A stretch of DNA of 64,000 nt from JAHFTY01 sp964584785 (GTDB lineage Bacteria > Acidobacteriota > Terriglobia > 20CM-2-55-15), in NCBI GenBank assembly GCA_964584785.1, contig CAZPBY010000038.1, positions 1-64,000 of the forward strand. Reading direction: 5' to 3'. Shown piece by piece: positions 32,897 through 41,629 of this stretch; the first letter of the stretch is position 1, and each line of letters starts with the position of its first letter. The notes below the pieces were generated by a model. That model had not been told where the DNA came from, did not search any database, and saw only the letters and a list, made by a program, of their open reading frames with translations. The position numbers and the translations under genes are program-made.

Positions 32897-34047
32897 ACCG
32901 TGTGCGCGTCCTGAACAATGGACAGAAGATCGTCGTCGAACACTTCCTTCTGCCTGGCGGCGATCTCGAGAAAATCGATGTAGGCGCGATCGAGCTCCGC
33001 GGAGCTTAGTGAAATGCCCAGAGAACGAAATCGCGCGTCGAGTGCGTGTCTGCCGGAATGCCGGCCTAATACAAGACGGCTTTCCGAAATGCCGACGCTT
33101 TCCGGGGACATGATTTCGTAGGTCACCGGTGCCTTCATCACACCATGCTGATGGATGCCGGCTTCATGCGCGAAAGCGTTTCGGCCGACGATCGCTTTAT
33201 TGGCCTGGACGCTTGCGCCCGTTACTTCCGCAAGCAACTGGCTGGTCCGATAGATCTCCCGTGTGTTGACGCCGGTTTCGACCTTCATATACCGCTTGCG
33301 AACGTTAATGGCCATCACAGTCTCTTCAAGAGAGGCATTGCCGGCGCGCTCGCCGATTCCGTTGATGGTGCATTCCACCTGGCGAGCTCCGTTGAGGACA
33401 CCGCTCAGACTGTTCGCAACAGCCAGGCCAAGATCGTTGTGACAGTGCGTGCTGATCGTCGCCTTCTCGATGTTTTGTACGCGTTCACGAATTGTCCGGA
33501 TGAGCCACCCGTATTCATCGGGCATCGCGTAGCCAACGGTGTCGGGAACATTAATAACAGTCGCGCCCGCATCAATCACGCATTCAAAAACCGAACACAG
33601 ATAGCTGACGTCCGATCGGGCGGCGTCTTCGGCGGAGAATTCAACCTCGTCGCAATACCGGCGAGCCAGTTCCACCGCTTCGACGGCCATGATGAGCGCT
33701 TCGTCGCGGTGCTTTCCGAGCTTGTGTTTCAAATGAATGTCGCTGGTCGCGAGGAATGTATGGATGCGGGGACGCCGAGCGTTTTCGATGGCCCGCCAGC
33801 AGCGTTCGATATCCTGAGGTAACGTTCGCGCCAGACCGGCGATCGCCGGTTCGCGCAGCTCGCGCGCGATCAGGCGCACGGCTTCGAAATCGGAATCGGA
33901 CGCGATCGGGAATCCCGCTTCGATCACGTCTACTCCCAATGCTTCAAGCTGATGAGCCATCCGCAGCTTCTCGCGCTTGTTCATGCTGAAGCCCGGTGCC
34001 TGTTCTCCATCCCGCAACGTGGTATCGAAAATGGCTACTCTATCCAT
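32893..34047 (-). CDS. leuA: 2-isopropylmalate synthase, short form
   Basis: First committed enzyme of leucine synthesis, joining acetyl-CoA and 2-oxoisovalerate. The start MDRVAIFDTTLRDGEQ at 34047 gives 384 residues; an in-frame TTG lies 6 codons upstream. The catalytic barrel is complete: FDTTLRDGEQAPG, STHCHNDLGLAVANSL (metal-binding HCHND) and NGIGERAGNASLEE. It ends after the linker (LGRHSGRHALDARF...), so the C-terminal LeuA dimer/allosteric domain of about 120 residues in standard ~510-residue enzymes is missing. It may thus be insensitive to leucine. A homocitrate or citramalate synthase is an alternative, but the leuB, leuC, leuD neighbours favour leucine synthesis. Confidence 0.9.
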   Translation of the reverse strand: MDRVAIFDTTLRDGEQAPGFSMNKREKLRMAHQLEALGVDVIEAGFPIASDSDFEAVRLIARELREPAIAGLARTLPQDIERCWRAIENARRPRIHTFLATSDIHLKHKLGKHRDEALIMAVEAVELARRYCDEVEFSAEDAARSDVSYLCSVFECVIDAGATVINVPDTVGYAMPDEYGWLIRTIRERVQNIEKATISTHCHNDLGLAVANSLSGVLNGARQVECTINGIGERAGNASLEETVMAINVRKRYMKVETGVNTREIYRTSQLLAEVTGASVQANKAIVGRNAFAHEAGIHQHGVMKAPVTYEIMSPESVGISESRLVLGRHSGRHALDARFRSLGISLSSAELDRAYIDFLEIAARQKEVFDDDLLSIVQDAHTV

Positions 34048-34124
34048 GAGCGATAGCGTAAGCAAAGCCGCCGCGTCAGGTCACATCAATAGAATTTATC
34101 AGCCGATCAGGTTGTGGGTAATAT

Positions 34125-34151
34125 GACAGGTGGAGTTCACGAGTACCTGTC
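34125..34151. promoter_or_regulatory. Inverted repeat in the leuA / M16 divergent region
   Basis: GACAGGT (34125-34131) and ACCTGTC (34145-34151) form perfect 7-bp arms with a 13-bp spacer, in the 158-bp gap between the divergent leuA and peptidase starts. It could be an operator for either gene. There is no other evidence. Confidence 0.25.
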
Positions 34152-34205
34152 CAAATCCCGCGATTCTCAATGATATGATCCGCCCCAACATAAGGAGACC
34201 CTGCC

Positions 34206-37037
34206 ATGATGCGTAGAGCTGCCGTTCTGACCGCCATACTCACTTCAGTGCTATTTGCGTTTGCGCAGACGCTTCCGCAAGGCGTGCAAAAAATGTCGTC
34301 GATGGGAGGCATCACGCAGTACGACTTTGCGAACGGACTTCGAGTATTGCTGTATCCGGATGCAGCTCAGCCGAAAATCACGGTCAACGTAACCTACCTC
34401 GTCGGGTCGCGGCACGAAGGTTACGGCGAGACGGGGATGGCGCATCTGCTCGAGCACATGAATTTCATCGAGACCACCAATGGCAGGAAGGTCAAAGACG
34501 AACTCGTCGCGCACGGAGCGAATTGGAATGGAACAACGTCCGACGATCGCACAAATTATTACGAGACCTTTACCGCAAGCGACGAAAACCTGCGCTGGGC
34601 GCTGAGTTTGGAGACCGATCGGATGGTGAACGTTCGGTTCACGAAGCAAATCCTCGACACCGAAATGACTGTCGTTCGAAACGAGTTTGAACGCGGCGAA
34701 AATAATCCGGCGTCGATACTGAGTGAGCGCGTGGCGTCGACGGCTTACCTCTGGCACAACTACGGAAAATCGACGATCGGTTCGAAGGACGACATCGAGA
34801 AAGTTCCAGTCAACCGTCTGGAGGCGTTCTACAAAAAATATTATCAGCCGGATGATGCCGTGCTTGTGATCACCGGTCGAATCGACGAAGCCAAAACGTT
34901 ACAGATGGTCGCGGAAACGATGGGCAAGCTCCCGCGTCCGGCTCGAGGGTTGGATCAGACTTACACCGTTGAACCGGCGCAGGATGGTGAGCGGTTCGTC
35001 ACTCTGCGGCGGGTCGGTGAAGGGCAGAATGTGATCGTTGCATTTCATGCCGTCGCGGCGAGCCATCCGGATGCCCCTGCGCTCCAGGTATTGTCCGCGA
35101 TTATGAACGGCGGCGGAGGCGGTGGACGCGGCGGTCGAGGCGGCGGAGGCGGCGGCAACGAAGGGCGCCTGGCAAAGGCGCTCGTGGATACGAAGCTTGC
35201 GCAATCGGCCAACATGAACTTCCGGCAGCTGCACGATCCCGGTCTCATGCAGGTGTCCGCGTCGCTGAACAAAGATCAGTCGCTCGACGCAGCACGAGAC
35301 GCCATTATCAAAGCACTCGAAGACGTGGTGAAGAATCCGCCCGCCGCTCAGGAAGTCGAGCGGGCCCGCAGCCAGCTGTTGCGCGGCCTCGAGAACAATT
35401 TGTCGGATCCCCAATCGATCGCTACCGGCGCCTTGAACACGGCGATCTCACAAGGCGACTGGCGCCTCATGTTTCTTCAGCACGATTTGCTGTCGGACGT
35501 TTCCGCGGCCGACGTTGTGCGCGTCGCGAAATCGTACCTCAAGCCGTCCAACCGCACGGTGGGCTATTTCATACCCGACATGGATCCGGACCGGACCGTC
35601 GTTCCTCCGGCGCCGGACCTCGACAAGACTCTCAACAACTACAAGAGCAATGTCACGGTAGCGCGCGCCGAATTGTTCGATCCGACTATTCAGAACATCG
35701 AGAGCCGCGTCGTGCGCTCGCGGCTGAACAATGGGATGCGCGTGGCGGTGCTTTCAAAGAAAACAGCCAACAATATTGTGACCGCGACGATCGATCTGCG
35801 TTTCGGGGATTCGACCAGCCTGGCGAATCAGAGACAGGCCGCTTCTTTTGCGGGAGGTCTGCTGATGTCGGGCACGAAGAGCCACACGCGGCAACAGCTG
35901 CAGGAAGAGTTTCGAAAGCTGAACGCTCAAGTCAATGTCAGTGGAGGCGGAGGCGGTGGCGGTGGTCAACGCGGAGGCGGAGGCGGATTTGGCGGCGGTG
36001 GCTCGATATCCAGCGCAACAGCCAGCATTACCGCTCCTGCTGAGAATTTTCCGGCGGCTCTTCGGCTCGCGGTCGAGATCCTGAAGGAGCCTTCGTATCC
36101 GCAGGATGAATTCGACCGCGTCAAGACTCAGCGGCTGAAAGCGCTCGAAGCCGCGCCGACGGAGCCGAACCAGGTCGCATCGGAGCGGTTGAATCGTTAT
36201 CTGAGTCCGTTCGCCAAAACGGACACACAGTATTCGCCGACGCGCGAAGAGCAGACTCCTGAAATCCAGAAGACCACAGTGGATGACGCCAGGAAGTTTC
36301 ACGATCAGTTCTACGGCGCAAATTTTGGGGTATTCGCCGTCGTCGGACCCGTAGACGCCGCTGATGTACAAAAGGCTGCCGCCGAGCTGTTGGGTTCCTG
36401 GAACACTACGAAGGTTTACAAACCTCTGATCACGCCCTTCAAAACAATGTCCGCGATCAACGAAAAGATTGAGACACCGGACAAAGCAAACGCGCAGTTC
36501 CTGGCGGGCGAGCGATTCCAAATGTCGCAGAACGATCCCGACTATCCGGCGATTGTATTGGCGAGCTACATGTTCGGAGAGCCGATCACGTCGCATATTT
36601 CCGATCGGATTCGCAATCGTGAAGGTCTCAGTTATGGCGCGAATGCCCGGATCACGGTGCCGGCGGAAGGCGATTCCGCGATGCTTACGGGCACTGTCAG
36701 TTTGAATCCTGCGGTTGGACCGAAGGTGGAGTTCAGCTTTGTCGACGAACTGAAGAAGGTTTACCGCGACGGCTTCTCCGCGGCGGAGTTGACGGAAGCA
36801 AAAAAGGCGTATCTGGATTCGCGTGTGATCGGCAGAGCGAGCGACTCGGCGCTGCTCAACCTGATCGCGTCGCACGAACAAATCGACAGGCCCTTCTCAT
36901 GGGACATCAACCTTGAAGAAAAGATCCGCGCGATGACGCTCGATCAAGTCAACGCCGCGTTCCGCAAACACATCGATCCCAACAGTCTTTCGATCGTGAA
37001 AGCCGGCGACTTCAAAGCCGCCGGTGTTTTCCAGTAA
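34206..37037 (+). CDS. Exported M16 (pitrilysin-family) two-domain zinc peptidase
   Basis: A 943-residue protein with AAGGAG before its ATG and a signal peptide (MMRRAAVLTAILTSVLFAFA). The N-terminal M16 half carries the inverted zinc motif HLLEH (His80, Glu83, His84) and the downstream Glu160 in VVRNEFERG. The C-terminal half (from about 500) has the M16C fold without the zinc site, as usual for a single-chain peptidase clam shell. Two long glycine tracts are inserted, near residues 301-318 (GGGGGGRGGRGGGGGG) and 580-600 (GGGGGGGGQRGGGGGFGGGGS); neither is part of the core fold. It probably degrades or clears peptides in the periplasm. It is divergent from leuA. Confidence 0.93.
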   Translation: MMRRAAVLTAILTSVLFAFAQTLPQGVQKMSSMGGITQYDFANGLRVLLYPDAAQPKITVNVTYLVGSRHEGYGETGMAHLLEHMNFIETTNGRKVKDELVAHGANWNGTTSDDRTNYYETFTASDENLRWALSLETDRMVNVRFTKQILDTEMTVVRNEFERGENNPASILSERVASTAYLWHNYGKSTIGSKDDIEKVPVNRLEAFYKKYYQPDDAVLVITGRIDEAKTLQMVAETMGKLPRPARGLDQTYTVEPAQDGERFVTLRRVGEGQNVIVAFHAVAASHPDAPALQVLSAIMNGGGGGGRGGRGGGGGGNEGRLAKALVDTKLAQSANMNFRQLHDPGLMQVSASLNKDQSLDAARDAIIKALEDVVKNPPAAQEVERARSQLLRGLENNLSDPQSIATGALNTAISQGDWRLMFLQHDLLSDVSAADVVRVAKSYLKPSNRTVGYFIPDMDPDRTVVPPAPDLDKTLNNYKSNVTVARAELFDPTIQNIESRVVRSRLNNGMRVAVLSKKTANNIVTATIDLRFGDSTSLANQRQAASFAGGLLMSGTKSHTRQQLQEEFRKLNAQVNVSGGGGGGGGQRGGGGGFGGGGSISSATASITAPAENFPAALRLAVEILKEPSYPQDEFDRVKTQRLKALEAAPTEPNQVASERLNRYLSPFAKTDTQYSPTREEQTPEIQKTTVDDARKFHDQFYGANFGVFAVVGPVDAADVQKAAAELLGSWNTTKVYKPLITPFKTMSAINEKIETPDKANAQFLAGERFQMSQNDPDYPAIVLASYMFGEPITSHISDRIRNREGLSYGANARITVPAEGDSAMLTGTVSLNPAVGPKVEFSFVDELKKVYRDGFSAAELTEAKKAYLDSRVIGRASDSALLNLIASHEQIDRPFSWDINLEEKIRAMTLDQVNAAFRKHIDPNSLSIVKAGDFKAAGVFQ

Positions 37038-37101
37038 GGCCGCTTTCGACCAGTAGTTGCATTGATTTGACGACCGCCTCCGCGTAGCATGGCTACCAGC
37101 A

Positions 37102-38808
37102 ATGGGCGGCGTGAAAAAGAAAGCAACCGGGAAGCGTGTGAGTACCGAACGTGTTCGCAATGATATCCAGGATGCTCAGGAACTACTCCGGGAAGCCCAC
37201 TCCAGGTTGTCATTTCACGTCGAGAACACGCCGCTCGGTGTCATCGAGTGGGACAGGGATTTCCGCGTCTCCCGATGGTCACGCTCCGCGGAGTTGATCT
37301 TTGGATGGAAGGCCCACGAAGTTGTTGGTAAGCACATCAGCGATTGGCGATTCGTTTTAGAGGATGATCTGGAGAAAGTCCAGGAACTGACGTCGAGGCA
37401 GCGCACCGGCGGCGAGCAGCAGGGCATTTCGCGAAATCGAAACTATTCAAAAGACGGAACGGTGCTGTACTGCGAGTGGTACAACTCCGTGCTGCGCGAT
37501 CGTTCCGGAAAGCTGGAGTCCGTGTTGTCGCTGGTCCTCGACGTCTCTGCCCAAAGACACGCCGAGGAAGAGCGCGCGAAGTTTCTTGCGAGGGAACAGG
37601 CGGCACGCCGTGAGGCGGAAGAAGCGAATCGGATTAAGGATGATTTTCTGGCGACGCTTTCCCACGAACTCCGGACTCCGCTGACCGCGATCGTTGGCTG
37701 GGCTCACCTGCTGGTTACCGGCGCCGTTGACGCCGCGACGCACCAGCAGGCTTTCGAAACCATTCTTCGCAACGCCAAATCCCAGGGCCAGCTGATCGAT
37801 GATTTGCTGGATGTTTCCCGTATCATCACCGGAAAGCTCCGGCTCGATGCCCGTCCAGTCGACATCAGCGCTGTGATTCAGGCAGCGGTCGGCAGTGTGC
37901 GTCTGGCGGCTCAAGCCAAAGGGATACGTCTGGAATTGGTGCTTGCCTCGCACCCGAGCCAGGTTTCCGGTGATCCGGATCGTCTGCAACAGGTTGTTTG
38001 GAACCTTCTGTCGAATGCCATCAAGTTCACGCCGAGCGGTGGACGAGTTCAGGTTGAGGCCGATCGTGTGGAATCGTCGGTGACGATCAAGGTCAGCGAC
38101 ACCGGGCTCGGAATCCGTTCGGAGTTTCTTCCCTTCGTCTTCGATCGCTTCCGTCAGGCCGAAGGAGGCAGCTCGAGGCAGCATCGCGGACTTGGACTTG
38201 GATTGGCAATCGTGCGGCATCTGGTCGAGTTGCATGGCGGCACCGTTCAGGCAGCAAGTGAAGGCGTGAATCTCGGATCCACATTTGTCGTGACGTTGCC
38301 GCTCTTCACTTCAAGTGAGCCGGCGGTGGTCCCGGTGGATCCCGCTCGAAGCCACGTTAATATCGAACACCTGGAGGTCCCTGAAGGCGCGCCGCGGCTG
38401 GACGGTTTGCGCGTGCTTGTCGTCGATGATGATGCGGACACTCGTCAGATTGTGACTGTCATGTTGCGGCGGAGCGGAGCGGAGACGATGGCCGCGGGCT
38501 CGGTCAGTCAGGCCATTGAAATCTGGCACAGCTGGCGGCCTGACATATTGGTGGCCGACATCGGGATGCCCGCAGAGGACGGTTACTCGCTGATCCGTCG
38601 AGTCAGGTTGCGCTCGCCGCACGAAGGCGGCCAGGTGCCGGCGGTGGCATTGACAGCGCATGTCCGGTCGGAGGATCGATTGCGAATCCTTTCGGCAGGC
38701 TATCAAATGCATGTCGCCAAGCCTATCGAACCCATGGAGTTGATAACCGCGGTAGCGAGCCTCGCCAAATCGAAGGAGGGTTTCACTCCACCTACAGCCA
38801 TTCCCTGA
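37102..38808 (+). CDS. PAS-containing hybrid histidine kinase (1)
   Basis: A 568-residue soluble hybrid kinase with no membrane segment. Residues 30-160 are a PAS/PAC sensor (VIEWDRDFRVSRWSRSAELIFGWKAHEVVG). Residues 175-255 are HisKA with His188 in LATLSHELRTPL. Residues 290-405 are HATPase (NLLSNAIKFTPSGG, DTGLGI, GLGLGLAIVRHLVELHGG). Residues 435-555 are a C-terminal receiver with Asp486 in ILVADIGMP. The signal could be redox or small-molecule sensing through PAS. No DNA-binding output gene is adjacent, so the phosphate may pass to a distant partner. The next gene is a second hybrid kinase. Confidence 0.92.
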   Translation: MGGVKKKATGKRVSTERVRNDIQDAQELLREAHSRLSFHVENTPLGVIEWDRDFRVSRWSRSAELIFGWKAHEVVGKHISDWRFVLEDDLEKVQELTSRQRTGGEQQGISRNRNYSKDGTVLYCEWYNSVLRDRSGKLESVLSLVLDVSAQRHAEEERAKFLAREQAARREAEEANRIKDDFLATLSHELRTPLTAIVGWAHLLVTGAVDAATHQQAFETILRNAKSQGQLIDDLLDVSRIITGKLRLDARPVDISAVIQAAVGSVRLAAQAKGIRLELVLASHPSQVSGDPDRLQQVVWNLLSNAIKFTPSGGRVQVEADRVESSVTIKVSDTGLGIRSEFLPFVFDRFRQAEGGSSRQHRGLGLGLAIVRHLVELHGGTVQAASEGVNLGSTFVVTLPLFTSSEPAVVPVDPARSHVNIEHLEVPEGAPRLDGLRVLVVDDDADTRQIVTVMLRRSGAETMAAGSVSQAIEIWHSWRPDILVADIGMPAEDGYSLIRRVRLRSPHEGGQVPAVALTAHVRSEDRLRILSAGYQMHVAKPIEPMELITAVASLAKSKEGFTPPTAIP

Positions 38809-38835
38809 ACATCGTGCCGTGTTAGCCTATCTTTC

Positions 38836-40395
38836 ATGGCAGGAAAAGCGCAAAAGCGATCCATAGACGTTGCGATGCTGGCGCACGCATTGCGCAGTGT
38901 GAGCGAATGCGTCGTCGTAACAGATATGACGGACAGGATCCTGTTCGTGAATGATGCTTTCCTTCGAACCTATGGCTACACCGAGGATGAACTGATCGGC
39001 GGCTCGATTGACATTGTCCGGTCGCCAAACAATCCGCGAGAGATCACTGAAAGTATTCGGCCTGCGACCTTCGACGGAGGATGGTCCGGCGAGGTCCTCA
39101 ACCGACGTCAAAATGGCGAGGAGTTCCCGGTATCGCTCTCGACCAGCGTCGTTCGCGATGAGAATCAACGGCCCATCGCTCTCATCGGCGTCGCCTGCGA
39201 TATCACCGAGCGCAAACGAAATGAACGCGAGCTTGTGCAGGCTCGAGAGGCGGCGGAGTCCGCGGACCGCGCGAAGTCTCAGTTCCTCGCAGCGATGAGT
39301 CATGAAATCCGAACGCCGATGAACGCCGTCATCGGGATGACGGACCTTTTACTCCACACCGCGCTCACACCGGATCAGCGGGATTACGTGCACACCATTC
39401 ATAAGAGCGGCGAGAGTCTGATGACCATCCTGAACGACATCCTCGATTTTTCGAAAATCGAATCGGGGATGTTCGGCCTGGAAAACCGGCCGTTCGAAAT
39501 AAGGACAGCGGTCGATGAACTCATCAAACTTCTCTTGCCTAAAGCGATCGAAAAAGGGCTGGCCCTGCGCTACCAAATCGACGCCGACGTTCCCGCCATC
39601 ATCGAAGGAGACGTTACCCGGTTCAAACAAGTGCTCATCAATCTGATCGGCAACGGAATCAAATTCACGGAAATCGGTAACGTCACCCTCCGATTCTCGG
39701 CGAGGCCGGGCGCTGGCGGCGGCGTCGAAGTCATCTGTGAAGTGAGGGACACCGGAATTGGAATTCCACGGAACAAGCTCGACAAATTGTTCAAACCGTT
39801 TTCGCAGGTCGATGCGTCCACGACGCGGCGCTTTGGCGGCACTGGCCTTGGCCTGGTTATTTCCAAGCGTATCGTGGAGTTGATGGGGGGGACCATCACG
39901 GCGGAGAGCATCCCCGATCGCGGTTCGACGTTTCGATTCTCGATTCACACCAAGACCGCGACACCGAAACCGGCGGCAACAAATCAGGCGCCGGCGCCCG
40001 AAACGAACCTTGCGAGCCAATATCCGGCGAAAGTGCTCGTTGTCGAAGACAACCAGGTGAATCAACGGTTGGTGGTGATCATCCTGAATCAGATGGGATA
40101 TGAACCGGACGTCGTCGACAACGGAACCCACGCGGTGATCGCGGCGCAAAGACGGAATTACGACATCATCTTTATGGATCTGCACATGCCGGATATGGAC
40201 GGCCTGGAAGTCACGGAGCGCATTCGAGACATGACGGATATCCGAATGCCGTGGATCATCGCCCTGACGGCGGACGTGCTCGCGAGCGATCGTGAGAAAT
40301 GCCTGAACGCGGGCATGAACGACTACATCGGAAAACCTATTCGGAGGGACGAAGTCTACGCGGCCATCCACCGCTGGGCGCAGAACTCGGTTTAG
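38836..40395 (+). CDS. PAS-containing hybrid histidine kinase (2)
   Basis: A 519-residue soluble kinase. Residues 10-135 are a PAS/PAC domain (VVTDMTDRILFVNDAFLRTYGYTEDELIGG). HisKA has His156 in AMSHEIRTPMNAVIG. HATPase follows (NLIGNGIKFTEIGNV, DTGIGIP, RRFGGTGLGLVISKRIVELMGG). The C-terminal receiver has Asp448 in IIFMDLHMPDMDG. It starts 27 bp after kinase 1, so both are probably co-transcribed. It is not a recent duplicate, since the kinase and receiver sequences differ widely. The stop overlaps the proA stop tail-to-tail by 4 bases (40392-40395). Confidence 0.92.
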   Translation: MAGKAQKRSIDVAMLAHALRSVSECVVVTDMTDRILFVNDAFLRTYGYTEDELIGGSIDIVRSPNNPREITESIRPATFDGGWSGEVLNRRQNGEEFPVSLSTSVVRDENQRPIALIGVACDITERKRNERELVQAREAAESADRAKSQFLAAMSHEIRTPMNAVIGMTDLLLHTALTPDQRDYVHTIHKSGESLMTILNDILDFSKIESGMFGLENRPFEIRTAVDELIKLLLPKAIEKGLALRYQIDADVPAIIEGDVTRFKQVLINLIGNGIKFTEIGNVTLRFSARPGAGGGVEVICEVRDTGIGIPRNKLDKLFKPFSQVDASTTRRFGGTGLGLVISKRIVELMGGTITAESIPDRGSTFRFSIHTKTATPKPAATNQAPAPETNLASQYPAKVLVVEDNQVNQRLVVIILNQMGYEPDVVDNGTHAVIAAQRRNYDIIFMDLHMPDMDGLEVTERIRDMTDIRMPWIIALTADVLASDREKCLNAGMNDYIGKPIRRDEVYAAIHRWAQNSV

Positions 40396-41627
40396 CCGGC
40401 GTCCCCAAGACGCCTGTGCGTGAACTTCCGGGCATTTTCGCCCGTGTAGGTTGCGACGATGTGGCCATTGCCGATCAGTTGATATTTGTAAATCAACAGA
40501 CCTTCGACGCCCACCGGGCCGCGAGCATGTGTCTTGTTCGTGCTGATTCCAACTTCGGCGCCAAATCCGTAACGGAATCCGTCGGCAAAGCGCGTGGAGG
40601 CGTTCCAGAACACACCCGCGGAATCGATTTCGTTCAAGAATCGCTGAGCCGTGTCCGCATTTTCCGTGACGATCGTTTCGGTATGACCCGAACCGTACCG
40701 GTGAATGTGCTCAATGGCCTCGTCCACACTGTTCACCGTGTGTACGGACATCTTGAGATCGAGGAATTCCAGTCCGAAATCTTCTTCGATATGCAATTCA
40801 ACGCCGGCGTTCTGGAGAGCGGCCAGGACTCTCTTGGACTCTTTAAAATTGCGATGAATCAAAATCGTCTCGGCGGCATTGCACACTGCGGGATACTGCG
40901 TCTTCGAATCGACGGCGATGCGTATGGCTTTTTCGACGTCGGCTGCTTCGTCGATATAGACGTGGCAGATTCCGTCCGCGTGGCCCAGCACCGGAATTTT
41001 AGTGCGCTGCTGGATGCTGCGTACCATTTCGTTCGAGCCTCGAGGGATGACGAGGCTGACCAGGTCGTCCATCTCGAGTAGTTCCGAAACCTGGTCGCGC
41101 GTGGACACGAGTTGAACGGCGTCCGCAACGCCGTAGTCGGCGAGAACGTTCCGAATGATGTCGACGAGCGATCGATTGGAATTCGCAGCTTCTCGTCCGC
41201 CCTTGAGGAGCACGGCATTGCCGGTGCGAATGGCAAGTGACGCAATCTGGGGAACCGCGTCCGGCCGCGATTCGAAAATCATGGCGATCACGCCGATCGG
41301 TACCTGAACTTTGTGCAGGATCAGTCCGTCGTCCAGTTCGGTGGAAGCAATGACGCGTCCGACAGGATCGTGCATCGCCGCGACCTGCCGGATGCCCTCG
41401 ACTACCTCCTGGAGTTTCGATTCGTTCAGCGTAAGCCGCCTAAACAAGGGCGGAGCGATTGCGTCTTTCGCGGCGGCAAGATCTTGCCGGTTGGCGTCGA
41501 AAATTTCCGGCGAGCGCGCCTGCAGCGATCCCGCGATATCTTTCAAAATCGCCGTTCGATCCGTTTTCGAGGAAAGCTTCAGGAAAGCGGTTCGAGCGCG
41601 TTCGGCTTGTTGACGTGTTTCCGGCAT
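40392..41627 (-). CDS. proA: Gamma-glutamyl phosphate reductase
   Basis: A 411-residue aldehyde-dehydrogenase-fold enzyme that reduces gamma-glutamyl phosphate to glutamate semialdehyde with NADPH, the second step of proline synthesis. The ATG at 41627 (MPETRQQAE) lies 2 bp after the proB stop; the longer frame upstream is inside proB. Catalytic Cys249 sits in QYPAVCNAAETIL. Other signatures are IGVIAMIFESRPDAVPQIASLAIRTGNAVLLKGG and STNKTHARGPVGVEGLL. Confidence 0.97.
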   Translation of the reverse strand: MPETRQQAERARTAFLKLSSKTDRTAILKDIAGSLQARSPEIFDANRQDLAAAKDAIAPPLFRRLTLNESKLQEVVEGIRQVAAMHDPVGRVIASTELDDGLILHKVQVPIGVIAMIFESRPDAVPQIASLAIRTGNAVLLKGGREAANSNRSLVDIIRNVLADYGVADAVQLVSTRDQVSELLEMDDLVSLVIPRGSNEMVRSIQQRTKIPVLGHADGICHVYIDEAADVEKAIRIAVDSKTQYPAVCNAAETILIHRNFKESKRVLAALQNAGVELHIEEDFGLEFLDLKMSVHTVNSVDEAIEHIHRYGSGHTETIVTENADTAQRFLNEIDSAGVFWNASTRFADGFRYGFGAEVGISTNKTHARGPVGVEGLLIYKYQLIGNGHIVATYTGENARKFTHRRLGDAG

Positions 41628-41629
41628 GG

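Noticed and set aside
35109..35170. Short GGC/GGA repeats as a possible CRISPR or microsatellite locus
   Set aside because: They are in frame in the peptidase gene and encode a glycine tract. There are no spacers of regular length. No CRISPR array was seen anywhere in the window.
35754..36881. A 375-codon open frame on the minus strand
   Set aside because: It is antisense to the M16 peptidase and has no recognisable domain or ribosome site.
39349..40371. A 340-codon open frame on the minus strand
   Set aside because: It is antisense to hybrid kinase 2, whose kinase and receiver motifs are complete.
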